DNA of 25,416 nt from Rhodobacteraceae bacterium UBA2776. GTDB taxonomy: Bacteria > Pseudomonadota > Alphaproteobacteria > Rhodobacterales > Rhodobacteraceae. The notes under the pieces are model-generated. The model was not told where the DNA came from. It saw only the letters and a list, made by a program, of their open reading frames with translations, and did no database searches. Below, piece after piece: positions 1 through 6,443 of the stretch; the stretch's first letter is position 1, and the number at the start of each line of letters is the position of its first letter. Position numbers and translations under genes: made by a program. The stretch covers positions 1-25,416 of the forward strand of contig DEIK01000060.1 of the NCBI GenBank assembly GCA_002352425.1, written 5' to 3'.

Positions 1-134
1 GGAGTTTTAGGGGCTCAGGTCAGCGGGTGCATAAGCCCAGAAGCAGCATCTTGACCTATCCTAATAGCCGTCCCGAATTGGATTAAACACAAATGGCGCC
101 CCCTAATGGTAATTCGAAAACAGTGGTGTTCTAG

Positions 135-299
135 ATGTCGAATGGCAATAGTGTATTCGTCTGTAGCGCTTTGATCCTGTCGCTGATGATCAAGCTGGCA
201 GTCTTCATCACCGCCATCATGCTGGCCGGCATTCCTGCCTATACTTTCTATCGCCTTTGGAAGGAAAACCCATTTTGCCTCGAAACGGTTGACCCGTGA
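135..299 (+). CDS. Small hypothetical membrane protein (54 aa)
   Basis: This ORF is not matched to any family I know. The product starts MSNGNSVFVC and ends ETVDP, with a long hydrophobic stretch from about residue 7 to 40 that could form one or two membrane segments, followed by a short polar tail. Codons in the hydrophobic part favour CTG, ATC and GCC, as in real genes of this genome. The ATG directly follows the TAG stop of a 13-codon mini-ORF at 93-134 in the same frame, so translational coupling is possible; no clear Shine-Dalgarno sequence is seen. It lies at the far end of the integrative element and converges on the recombinase gene. It could be a chance ORF. Confidence 0.4.
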   Translation: MSNGNSVFVCSALILSLMIKLAVFITAIMLAGIPAYTFYRLWKENPFCLETVDP

Positions 300-392
300 A
301 GGAACTCAGCTTTTGTATGATCACGCGAAGGCTGGAAGCGCGCAAATGTGAGACGCAGAAGTAGACACCGCACCAGCCCAGCTTTGAAGGGG

Positions 393-1415
393 CTATTCCA
401 CCTTCTTTTTCATAATCAGTTCCGCTTGGCGTTCGATGGAAACCGGACAATAAGCACTGATAGACGTAATGACACTGGAATGACCGACGTTCTGCGAAAA
501 TGCTTTGAAGGCTTCGCGCGATGGGTAAGCGCTATCCGCCCATTTAACGAGCGTTTTCCGAAACGCGTGTGGGGTAAAGGGCGGCAGATCTGCGCGAAGG
601 AAGGCGTCTTTGATCGCCGCCCGAATTGTGTTGGCATTTTTGTAAATCTCGCGATTTAGACCAACAACTTGGAATGCTCCATCTATGGGCTTGACCTTTG
701 CAGGCGGGAACAACGGATCATCAGGCCCAAACAGCGCCACTGTTTTCAGGTGCGTCACCCAAGCCGCGAAACAGGCCAGGTATTCGGGATCAACGGGTAG
801 GAAATAGCTGGTGAAGGTTTTGGAGTTCTTCGTCTTCACTTCACGCGCATCCTGATAAACGCATCCGTCGATCATGTTGATATGTTTCAGCCGCAATGAC
901 GCCACTGCGCCATCCCTTGCGCCTGTCAGCATAAAGAATGCAAACAAAGCTTTGTTGCGACGCTCTATCTCGGTTATTTCTGGCAAATAGGAAAACGCGT
1001 GGCGCGCCATTTCCATTGATGGGTACGGCGCTTCACGGGTTGCACTGGCGACACGCGCCCCCTTGGCGTCCATATTGAAGTAATCCGCATCTGAATGACG
1101 GATGCGGCTTTTATAGCCGCTTTGATCTGCGAGCCAAAAAATGAACCCCTTGTTGGCCGCAAGGATACTGCGAATTGTTGATTTCGACAGGGGCTTGCCT
1201 GTTACCTTGCTGACCTCGACGTTCAGACGGTCCTGAAACTTGATCGCCTGTTCTATACGAAAGCGTTTGAAGCTCGCGTAACCGATGCTTGCTTCGAACC
1301 TCAGAATGCCCTCAGCGGCCTTTAAAACGGTGCTGGCGTCTTTGCGCTTTGCAGCCTTGAGATATTGCAGATAACGGCGTTTGATCCGTTCATTCTCTTC
1401 GTTGTTTTTACGCAT
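393..1415 (-). CDS. Tyrosine recombinase / phage-type integrase (second recombinase of the element)
   Basis: This protein of 340 residues is a site-specific recombinase of the lambda-integrase family, which cuts and rejoins DNA through a tyrosine nucleophile. All catalytic positions are visible: R167 in TGARDG, a likely hairpin lysine near 194 in REVKTKN, H283 and R286 in HAFRKT, H312 in GHSS, and Y322 in SAYCPVS. The N-terminal 130 residues resemble a SAM-like core-binding region; no Arm-binding DUF4102 domain is present, unlike the other integrase here. The ATG at 1415 is preferred over upstream in-frame starts because AAGGAG lies 9 bases upstream. It is 52 bases downstream of the HTH/zinc-ribbon gene, probably in one transcript with it. 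Its target site is unknown. Confidence 0.88.
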   Translation of the reverse strand: MRKNNEENERIKRRYLQYLKAAKRKDASTVLKAAEGILRFEASIGYASFKRFRIEQAIKFQDRLNVEVSKVTGKPLSKSTIRSILAANKGFIFWLADQSGYKSRIRHSDADYFNMDAKGARVASATREAPYPSMEMARHAFSYLPEITEIERRNKALFAFFMLTGARDGAVASLRLKHINMIDGCVYQDAREVKTKNSKTFTSYFLPVDPEYLACFAAWVTHLKTVALFGPDDPLFPPAKVKPIDGAFQVVGLNREIYKNANTIRAAIKDAFLRADLPPFTPHAFRKTLVKWADSAYPSREAFKAFSQNVGHSSVITSISAYCPVSIERQAELIMKKKVE

Positions 1416-1467
1416 TGGTTGGTGCTCCTTTGTAAGTGTTAATTTAGGTGGTGGGCGGTGGTATCTA

Positions 1468-1893
1468 TTAGGCATCGCTGTTACCGCCCGCTTTGATCCG
1501 AAAGGTTCGGGCAAATGCTTGTAGCTTTGAATTGGAAACCATCCGGCTCGCACAGGCCCCGCAACGCTCGCAAACGCCCATCAAACGTGTTGTTTTGGGA
1601 GTGTTTGCAAATGCCTCTACAACCATGTCTTTTGGCTTGCGCCCTGCCCTGCATGACAGACAAAACAGCTCATCATGTTCCAATGGCGATTTGGACCTTT
1701 GATATTTGTCTCGCAGATAGCTGCGGATTGCCGCACCTGAGATCAGGTAGGGTTTGCGCGACGCCATGACAGGCAGGCCGTCTTTTATCCAATTGCGAAT
1801 AGTTGCGGGTGATTTACCAAGCACCACAGCCGCCTCTGCAATTTCGTAAGTTAACGCAGCTTTTACAGCCATTGGGTTTGCACGCCTATTCAT
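1468..1893 (-). CDS. HTH and zinc-ribbon DNA-binding protein, hypothetical
   Basis: The 141-residue product has an N-terminal MerR/excisionase-like helix-turn-helix at about residues 14-62, including SPATIRNWIKDGLP, a typical recognition-helix pattern. It is followed by a cysteine cluster with C78-x2-C81 and C108-x2-C111 plus C114, which looks like a zinc ribbon. This suggests a DNA-binding accessory or regulatory protein, perhaps a directionality factor for the recombinase that follows; that role is inference. The ATG at 1893 is chosen because GAGGGGGAAG lies just upstream; the longer reading needs a TTG at 1908. The gene overlaps the end of the AlpA gene by 8 bases, so the two are likely translationally coupled. 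Confidence 0.75.
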   Translation of the reverse strand: MNRRANPMAVKAALTYEIAEAAVVLGKSPATIRNWIKDGLPVMASRKPYLISGAAIRSYLRDKYQRSKSPLEHDELFCLSCRAGRKPKDMVVEAFANTPKTTRLMGVCERCGACASRMVSNSKLQAFARTFRIKAGGNSDA

Positions 1894-2095
1894 CGGCTTC
1901 CCCCTCAAACAAAGCGCGGATATCGCAGACCTTCCAAACGGTTGTGCGAGGGCCTAGCTTTTGCGGTTGAGGGAAAAGCCCATCTTTGACGCCCTGCCAC
2001 CATGTGGATTTGGAAACGGGGATCGGGCCAACGGGGGCAAGTATTTGGGAAAGTCGCACAAATCCTGTGCGGGGGAATTCGAGATCGTCTGACAT
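1886..2095 (-). CDS. AlpA family phage-type transcriptional regulator
   Basis: The 69-residue protein is a small winged-HTH regulator of the AlpA family. The pattern RTGFVRLSQIL, then IPVSKSTWWQGVKDGLFP, then KLGPRTTVWKVCDIRAL, is characteristic of the AlpA regulators found beside P4-like integrases in alphaproteobacterial islands. AlpA of prophage CP4-57 activates integrase/excision gene expression, so a similar role for the recombinases here is reasonable. The ATG at 2095 is preceded by GAGG with an 8-base spacer; that site lies in one arm of a 7-bp inverted repeat at 2104-2122, which may serve for autoregulation. The 3' end overlaps the next gene by 8 bases. Confidence 0.88.
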   Translation of the reverse strand: MSDDLEFPRTGFVRLSQILAPVGPIPVSKSTWWQGVKDGLFPQPQKLGPRTTVWKVCDIRALFEGEADE

Positions 2096-2103
2096 TGTGT
2101 AGC

Positions 2104-2122
2104 CTCATCATTTGTTGATGAG
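2104..2122 (-). promoter_or_regulatory. Inverted repeat over the alpA ribosome binding site
   Basis: CTCATCA and TGATGAG form a perfect 7-bp inverted repeat with a 5-base loop, ending 9 bases before the alpA start. The GAGG Shine-Dalgarno sequence is part of the start-proximal arm. It may be an operator for AlpA or another element protein, or an mRNA hairpin that masks the site. Confidence 0.5.
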
Positions 2123-2230
2123 ACAAGGCTGACAGGGTCCAAGCCTTAAGTGGTTGAATAGTCAAAAGGGCAAACAGAACAGTTTAACTATTTAGTATCG
2201 TTATGGTTTGGGAATCTATTCCTTAAAGGA

Positions 2231-3151
2231 TTAGTCTTTGGCCGCTTTGGTTGCCACGTCACTGCCAATTTTTAGATACCGCCGAATTGTATCAGAAGAC
2301 ACTCCAAGCCCATGTAATGCGCAAATACCCTCAATTTCTTTTGGGATTGGGCCACGCTTTGCCTTTGGGTCATATCCATATTCTTCTATTGCGATTGCAG
2401 TAATGAGCCTAGCCATCGAGCGTATTTCGCGTGGGTCAAGTGATTTTTCAACCGTATTGGGCGCTGATTTTTCAGGCTGGTCTTCAATTTGACCCTTCAA
2501 GCGATTCCACCCTGTTTCGAGCATTTGCGCAAACCCATCAGGTGTCGCCAAATCAACCTTTGCAAACCAATCACGAGCGACGTCAATTGCAACGGACTTT
2601 TGAAGTGTGTCGAAATCCCGTGAACGATCAAAAACCTGCTTTCGACGGTTGGCCTCGACCCCAATATCGCTTTGCCTTGCGTTTGCCGATCTGGTTCCGA
2701 AATAGTCACTGAGAGAGGCAACAGGCTCCAAACCTATAGAGAGCCACACAAATTCTTCATTGGAAAACCTATCTCGCAAAGCCCAATGCTTATAGTCAGC
2801 AAGCTCATCCGGGTAGACGCCCATCGCAATGAGTTTTCCTCTCGTGCGTTCGGACATTGCTGCAAATGCTGACTTACGAAGTTCAGAAAGTTCGTTTTCA
2901 CGTAGGCCGAAACCGTCGACCTCAATATCAAGTCCACCTGCGGCAAGCTGCAATTCATCACTGGAAAGACCCGAAACGTAAGCCTCGAATTTCTCGACTT
3001 GATGATCCCGTACTTGCACTAGGTTATCAACTTGAGATTCGAATTTGTCTCCCAGCTTCAATAGGCAACCACTATATGGAAGATAGGCCCACTCTGCGAA
3101 ATGCCGTTCGACGGCCCTTTTTATAAGCTCTTCGGTTTTAACATCGGACAT
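2231..3151 (-). CDS. Hypothetical protein of integrative element
   Basis: The 306-residue product has no function I can assign. The middle is rich in charged residues and contains no recognisable enzymatic motif. The last 60 residues (MARLITAIAIEEYGYDP, then KRGPIPKEIEGI, then GVSSDTIRRYLK) resemble a C-terminal helical segment that I have seen in hypothetical proteins of proteobacterial islands. The final part looks like a small HTH, so DNA binding is possible but not shown. The ATG at 3151 is chosen because it lies after the integrase stop (31-base gap); an upstream ATG at 3229 would overlap the integrase by 47 bases. No strong Shine-Dalgarno sequence is present. It is probably co-transcribed with the integrase. 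Confidence 0.65.
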   Translation of the reverse strand: MSDVKTEELIKRAVERHFAEWAYLPYSGCLLKLGDKFESQVDNLVQVRDHQVEKFEAYVSGLSSDELQLAAGGLDIEVDGFGLRENELSELRKSAFAAMSERTRGKLIAMGVYPDELADYKHWALRDRFSNEEFVWLSIGLEPVASLSDYFGTRSANARQSDIGVEANRRKQVFDRSRDFDTLQKSVAIDVARDWFAKVDLATPDGFAQMLETGWNRLKGQIEDQPEKSAPNTVEKSLDPREIRSMARLITAIAIEEYGYDPKAKRGPIPKEIEGICALHGLGVSSDTIRRYLKIGSDVATKAAKD

Positions 3152-3182
3152 AAATGGATAATCTCGGTCTAGTAAATCCCGA

Positions 3183-4370
3183 TCACCCTGCCCGCATCTG
3201 ATCCAAATATCCAGCCCACCAATACGCAAGCTTTACCCGCTCATCCCAATACAGCCCGCGATTATATGCCTTTCGAACCTCGTTGCGCTCAACATGCGCC
3301 AAAGCGGCCTCAATCGCATCGGGGTTCCAAAGGCCGCTTTCATTGGCCAAGGTTGAGAACGTCGCGCGGAAACCATGCGCGGTCATTTCTTCGCCTGAAT
3401 AACCCATGCGACGCAAAGCAGCATTCAAAGTATTCTCCGACATTGGCCGTTGCCAAGACCGCAAAGAGGGGAACAAATAGACGCCATTACCTGAGATCAT
3501 GCGCAATTCGTTCAAAAGGTCCAACGCTTGCTTTGGTAAAGGCACGTTGTGATCTTTGCGCATTTTCATTTTTGCAGCGGGTAGCGACCAAACGCCCTCA
3601 ATAAAATCAAACTCGGACCACTCTGCACAACGCAATTCACCTGGCCTTTGCGCAAGGATTGCCAACAGTTTTAATGCAATGCGCGTTGTCGCCTGCCCTT
3701 CAAATCCTTCAATTGCAGTGAGCAGGCCACCAAAGGCTTTGGGATCAATGATCGCCGCACGATGCACGCGGGTTGGCCGAATAAGGGCATCCTTAAGCGC
3801 ATAGGTCGGGTCATTCTCAGCAAGCCCGCTGGCCACAGCATAGCGAAACACTGAGCCAATCCGCGCACGCAGGCGGTGGGCGGTTTCATAATTGCCCTTG
3901 GCCTCGACTTTGCGCAGGCACTTCAAAATAATCTGCGGGGTGATTTCGGTGATTGGTTTGCGGCCAAAATCTTTGTTCGCCAATTTCAGGTGATATTCGG
4001 TTTTTGATAAAGTTGCGGGCGACTTGCCTTCGATCCGTTGTTTGGAAAGAAAATCCGCGCCTATTTTTTCAAACGTGTTGCCGTGGGCTTCGCGAGAACG
4101 CAGCTTTGCCTCTTGCTTGGCTTCGCTTGGATCAATGCCCACGGCGATTTGTGCGCGAGCCACTGACTTTATTTTGCGCGCCTGCAGCAAGCTGATATCA
4201 GGATAAGCCCCAATCGAAAGTTTTCTCTCTTTGCCATGCAAACGATACTTAAATTGCCACAGCTTAGAGCCGTTGGGTTTGACCAAAACATAGAGGCCCT
4301 CAAAGTCGGAAACTTTGAAAGATTTGTCTTTTGGTTTGAGACTGCGAATCTTTGCGTCACTCAAAGGCAT
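3183..4370 (-). CDS. P4-type tyrosine integrase (DUF4102 Arm-binding domain)
   Basis: The 395-residue integrase has the normal size for the P4/CP4 group. Residues 1-85 form the Arm-DNA-binding domain (LSDAKIRSLKPKDKSFKVSD opening), 95-185 the core-binding domain, and about 205-385 the catalytic domain with R242 in QRPGELR, H332 and R335 in HGFR, H359, and the nucleophile Y369 in KAYNRGLYW. Enzymes of this group integrate at tRNA 3' ends, which agrees with the tRNA-Thr lying 163 bases upstream. The ATG at 4370 matches the family N-terminus and has GAGG with a 6-base spacer; a longer ORF to 4478 is unlikely. Its leader contains a terminator and a hairpin that could hide the ribosome binding site. 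Confidence 0.95.
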   Translation of the reverse strand: MPLSDAKIRSLKPKDKSFKVSDFEGLYVLVKPNGSKLWQFKYRLHGKERKLSIGAYPDISLLQARKIKSVARAQIAVGIDPSEAKQEAKLRSREAHGNTFEKIGADFLSKQRIEGKSPATLSKTEYHLKLANKDFGRKPITEITPQIILKCLRKVEAKGNYETAHRLRARIGSVFRYAVASGLAENDPTYALKDALIRPTRVHRAAIIDPKAFGGLLTAIEGFEGQATTRIALKLLAILAQRPGELRCAEWSEFDFIEGVWSLPAAKMKMRKDHNVPLPKQALDLLNELRMISGNGVYLFPSLRSWQRPMSENTLNAALRRMGYSGEEMTAHGFRATFSTLANESGLWNPDAIEAALAHVERNEVRKAYNRGLYWDERVKLAYWWAGYLDQMRAG

Positions 4371-4409
4371 TGGGGGCCTCACATTTCTACATTCAACGCG
4401 AAGCCCCCA
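4371..4409 (-). promoter_or_regulatory. Possible RBS-sequestering hairpin of the integrase gene
   Basis: On the transcribed strand TGGGGGC (4409-4403) is complementary to GCCCCCA (4377-4371), which fills the space between the GAGG ribosome binding site (4380-4377) and the integrase ATG. Pairing over a 25-base loop would block initiation. The same segments could also pair with the arms of the terminator just upstream, giving two exclusive folds. Confidence 0.4.
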
Positions 4410-4431
4410 AAAAGCCCCCCAATCTGGGGGC
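4409..4431 (-). terminator. Intrinsic terminator between tRNA-Thr and integrase
   Basis: On the minus strand GCCCCC, a short AGATT-containing loop and GGGGGC form a 6-bp all-GC stem directly followed by TTTTT. It lies about 100 bases downstream of tRNA-Thr and would end that transcript before the integrase gene, or act as an attenuator for read-through into it. Confidence 0.65.
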
Positions 4432-4436
4432 ATCGT

Positions 4437-4465
4437 ATCGGACAACATAAAATGCCATCGGACAA
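4437..4465. repeat. Direct repeats ATCGGACAA near the attachment site
   Basis: ATCGGACAA occurs at 4437-4445 and again at 4457-4465, a 20-base period, with a shorter ATCGGA at 4520-4525 just before the tRNA end. Placement between the integrase gene and the crossover region fits arm-type integrase binding sites; this is inferred from position only. Confidence 0.4.
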
Positions 4466-4533
4466 AGGGACGCCGCAAAACCCTTATAACAAAGAAGTTT
4501 TTGGATGTCTTGGGATATTATCGGATGGTGAAA

Positions 4534-4609
4534 TGGTGCCCCCACACGGACTCGAACCGCGGACCTATTGATTACAAATCAATTGCTCTACCAGCTGAGC
4601 TATAGGGGC
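4534..4609 (-). tRNA. tRNA-Thr (anticodon UGU)
   Basis: The minus strand folds into a full cloverleaf: acceptor GCCCCTA with TGGGGGC, D stem GCTC/GAGC, anticodon stem ATTGA/TCAAT with loop TTTGTAA giving anticodon TGT, T loop TTCGAGT, discriminator A and an encoded CCA. The gene is intact and its 3' end faces the integrative element, marking it as the likely integration target. Confidence 0.96.
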
Positions 4610-4678
4610 ACTTGGGGTGATTTAGCCGCTTGCCAAACATCGCGCAAGCCCTGAATGCAAACATTTTCACCAAAACAC

Positions 4679-6358
4679 TCAGCGGCTCAACCTGTTGCTT
4701 CTTGCCAACAGTAAAACCGCCAACATCCCGACGCCGATGACCAATAACGCTGCGGGTGAGGCCTCGCCAATATTTTCCAGTGACGCTTGCTCGTAAACCA
4801 AAGTTGACAGGGTGTTGTAGTTGAATGGGCGCAACAACAACGTGGCTGGCAACTCCTTTACGCAGTCCACGAACACCAACAACAACGCCGTCAGCAACGA
4901 CCCACGGATCAAAGGCGCGTAGACCGTGCGTAAAGTGCCACCCGCCGTGCGCCCCAAGGAGCGCGCGGCCATTGGCAAGCTGGGCGATATCCGCCCCATC
5001 GCACCGTCCGCTGCCCCCTGCGCAATGGCAAAAAACCGTACACAATAGGCAAACACAATGGCAAACCCCGAACCCGTCATCAACAAGCCAATATCGGCCC
5101 CCGTCGCCCACTCGGTAAAATCCGCCAACGCATGATCCATGGCCGCCATCGGGATCAAGATACCAACAGCAAGCACGGCCCCTGGCGCGGCATATCCAAC
5201 CGTTGTCAGCGGCATTGTTAAGCGCGGAATACGTCGCCCGGTCAGGCGAACACCGTAGACCAAAAACACCGCTGCAAGAACCGTAAGCACCGCTGCCCCG
5301 CCACCGACAGTGACCGAATTCAGCAAGGCACGGCCCAAATTCGGGTTAGCCCAATACTCGGTGTTTTCCAGCGCATGCGACAACATCACAGAGGTTGGCA
5401 AAACAAAGCCGCCCAATACAGGCAGTAAACAAAACAGCGTTGCCAGCCAGCCGCGCGGGCCAGATAACAAAATACGATCTATCGGCTGAGTGTGGCGCGC
5501 GCCCTCATGAAATCGCTGATTGCGGCGGCTGGTTTTCTCTAGCCCTACCAACAACAGCACCAACAATAGCACAACGCCGGCGATTTGCGCAGCCCCGCCC
5601 GCGTTGTTCGCCTCCAGCCATACCGTGAAAATGCCCGTCGTTAGGGTCTGCACCGCAAAAAACTCGACCGTGCCGAAATCACTGACCGTTTCCATCATTA
5701 CAATCGCCATACCAGCCGCGATGGCAGGACGCACCAATGGCAGTCCAACCCGATAAAATCGCTCAACCGGGCCAGCGCCCAAAGCCCGCGCCACATCATA
5801 AGTGTTGCCCGATTGCTCGCGAAAGGCACTGCGCGTCAGCAGGTAAACATAGGGGTACAATGACAGCGACATCACCAAGACCGCCGCGCCGCGTGACCGG
5901 ATCTGCGGGAACCAATAATCACGCGACGTGGACCAACCAAACAGATCGCGCATCCAGGTTTGCACCGGCCCCGCATATTCTAGAAAATCGACCAGCGCAT
6001 AGGCCCCGACATAGGCAGGAATCGCCAACGGGAACAGTAACAGCCACTCCAACCAACGCACCCCGGCAAAGCGATACATCGCCACCAGCCACGCCGCCCC
6101 AACCCCGATCAGAGCCGATAAAACACCAACTGACAACATCATCACAAAAGAGTTCGCTAAATAGCGTGGCAGTGTCGTGGCCATCAAATGTGGCCAGATA
6201 TTCTCGCTGGGGTGAAATGCAATCCAAATCACCGAAACAATTGGCAACACAACCAGAAATGCTATCAGCAACGCCCCCGCTGACCATAGATCAGGCGAAA
6301 ATCCGCGGCGTTTGGCGATTTTGTGCAAGGCAGGTGCTTGAGTATTTCGGTCAGTCAT
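4679..6358 (-). CDS. Fe(III)-type ABC transporter permease (FbpB/SfuB-like, two fused domains)
   Basis: The 559-residue inner-membrane protein has two homologous permease halves with about six membrane segments each, as in the FbpB/SfuB iron(III) family (thiamine and putrescine permeases are relatives). EAA-type coupling loops that dock to the ATPase are visible as ARALGAGPVERFYRVGLP near residue 195 and AARSLGRTAGGTLRTVYAP near residue 475. The ATG at 6358 has AGG about 8 bases upstream; a GTG at 6364 is less likely. The cognate binding protein and ATPase are not next to it: a tRNA follows, and the divergent neighbour is unrelated. Substrate is therefore uncertain, though iron is the most common in this family. 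A perfect palindrome lies 15 bases upstream of the start. Confidence 0.88.
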   Translation of the reverse strand: MTDRNTQAPALHKIAKRRGFSPDLWSAGALLIAFLVVLPIVSVIWIAFHPSENIWPHLMATTLPRYLANSFVMMLSVGVLSALIGVGAAWLVAMYRFAGVRWLEWLLLFPLAIPAYVGAYALVDFLEYAGPVQTWMRDLFGWSTSRDYWFPQIRSRGAAVLVMSLSLYPYVYLLTRSAFREQSGNTYDVARALGAGPVERFYRVGLPLVRPAIAAGMAIVMMETVSDFGTVEFFAVQTLTTGIFTVWLEANNAGGAAQIAGVVLLLVLLLVGLEKTSRRNQRFHEGARHTQPIDRILLSGPRGWLATLFCLLPVLGGFVLPTSVMLSHALENTEYWANPNLGRALLNSVTVGGGAAVLTVLAAVFLVYGVRLTGRRIPRLTMPLTTVGYAAPGAVLAVGILIPMAAMDHALADFTEWATGADIGLLMTGSGFAIVFAYCVRFFAIAQGAADGAMGRISPSLPMAARSLGRTAGGTLRTVYAPLIRGSLLTALLLVFVDCVKELPATLLLRPFNYNTLSTLVYEQASLENIGEASPAALLVIGVGMLAVLLLARSNRLSR

Positions 6359-6373
6359 TCCCACGACCTAACC

Positions 6374-6395
6374 GAAACATGTTTCACTGTCCAGA
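6374..6395 (-). promoter_or_regulatory. Palindrome GAAACATGTTTC and 13-nt shared motif upstream of the ABC permease
   Basis: GAAACATGTTTC (6374-6385) is a perfect 12-bp palindrome. It overlaps TTCACTGTCCAGA (6383-6395), which recurs exactly at 14157-14169 at nearly the same distance from another minus-strand start codon. It is a candidate operator or promoter element for the permease, possibly shared with the divergent gene at 6444. Confidence 0.45.
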
Positions 6396-6443
6396 AATCC
6401 CCGTATATTGACCTCAGCAAATAGTAAAATCGAGACAGGTTTA

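Larger units (their letters stand above)
91..4533. mobile_element. Small tRNA-Thr-associated integrative element (genomic islet)
   Basis: A P4-type integrase lies directly beside the 3' end of a tRNA-Thr gene, which is the usual layout for elements that integrate into tRNA 3' ends. The block also has an AlpA-type regulator, a second tyrosine recombinase and proteins of unknown function. Its coding and spacer DNA looks richer in A+T than the core genes to the right. The right boundary is set by the tRNA. The left boundary is tentative: AAATGGCGCCCCC at 91-103 matches AAATGGTGCCCCC at 4531-4543 (12 of 13, same orientation), which spans the tRNA CCA end. The element may instead continue left of the window. 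No obvious cargo such as defence, resistance or metabolic genes is seen. Confidence 0.6.

Noticed and set aside
1..86. Plus-strand reading frame ending at 86 as the tail of a gene to the left
   Set aside because: Codon choice (AGG, AGA, CTA-type codons) and residues are not convincing, and nothing is recognised. I see no supportable gene in 1-90.
91..118. tRNA-like or tmRNA-like 3' end on the minus strand (TTCGAAT, then GGGGGCGCCA)
   Set aside because: The distance between the T-loop-like sequence and the CCA is two bases too long for a T arm plus acceptor stem, and no 5' half is present. It is kept only as a possible attachment-site remnant.
1468..1908. TTG start at 1908 for the HTH/zinc-ribbon gene
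   Set aside because: ATG at 1893 has a strong purine-rich site directly upstream and a normal short overlap with alpA.
5737..6411. Long plus-strand ORF opposite the ABC permease
   Set aside because: It is a shadow of a GC-rich gene. Its product is Pro/Arg/Thr-rich with no domain, and the minus-strand frame is a clear permease.
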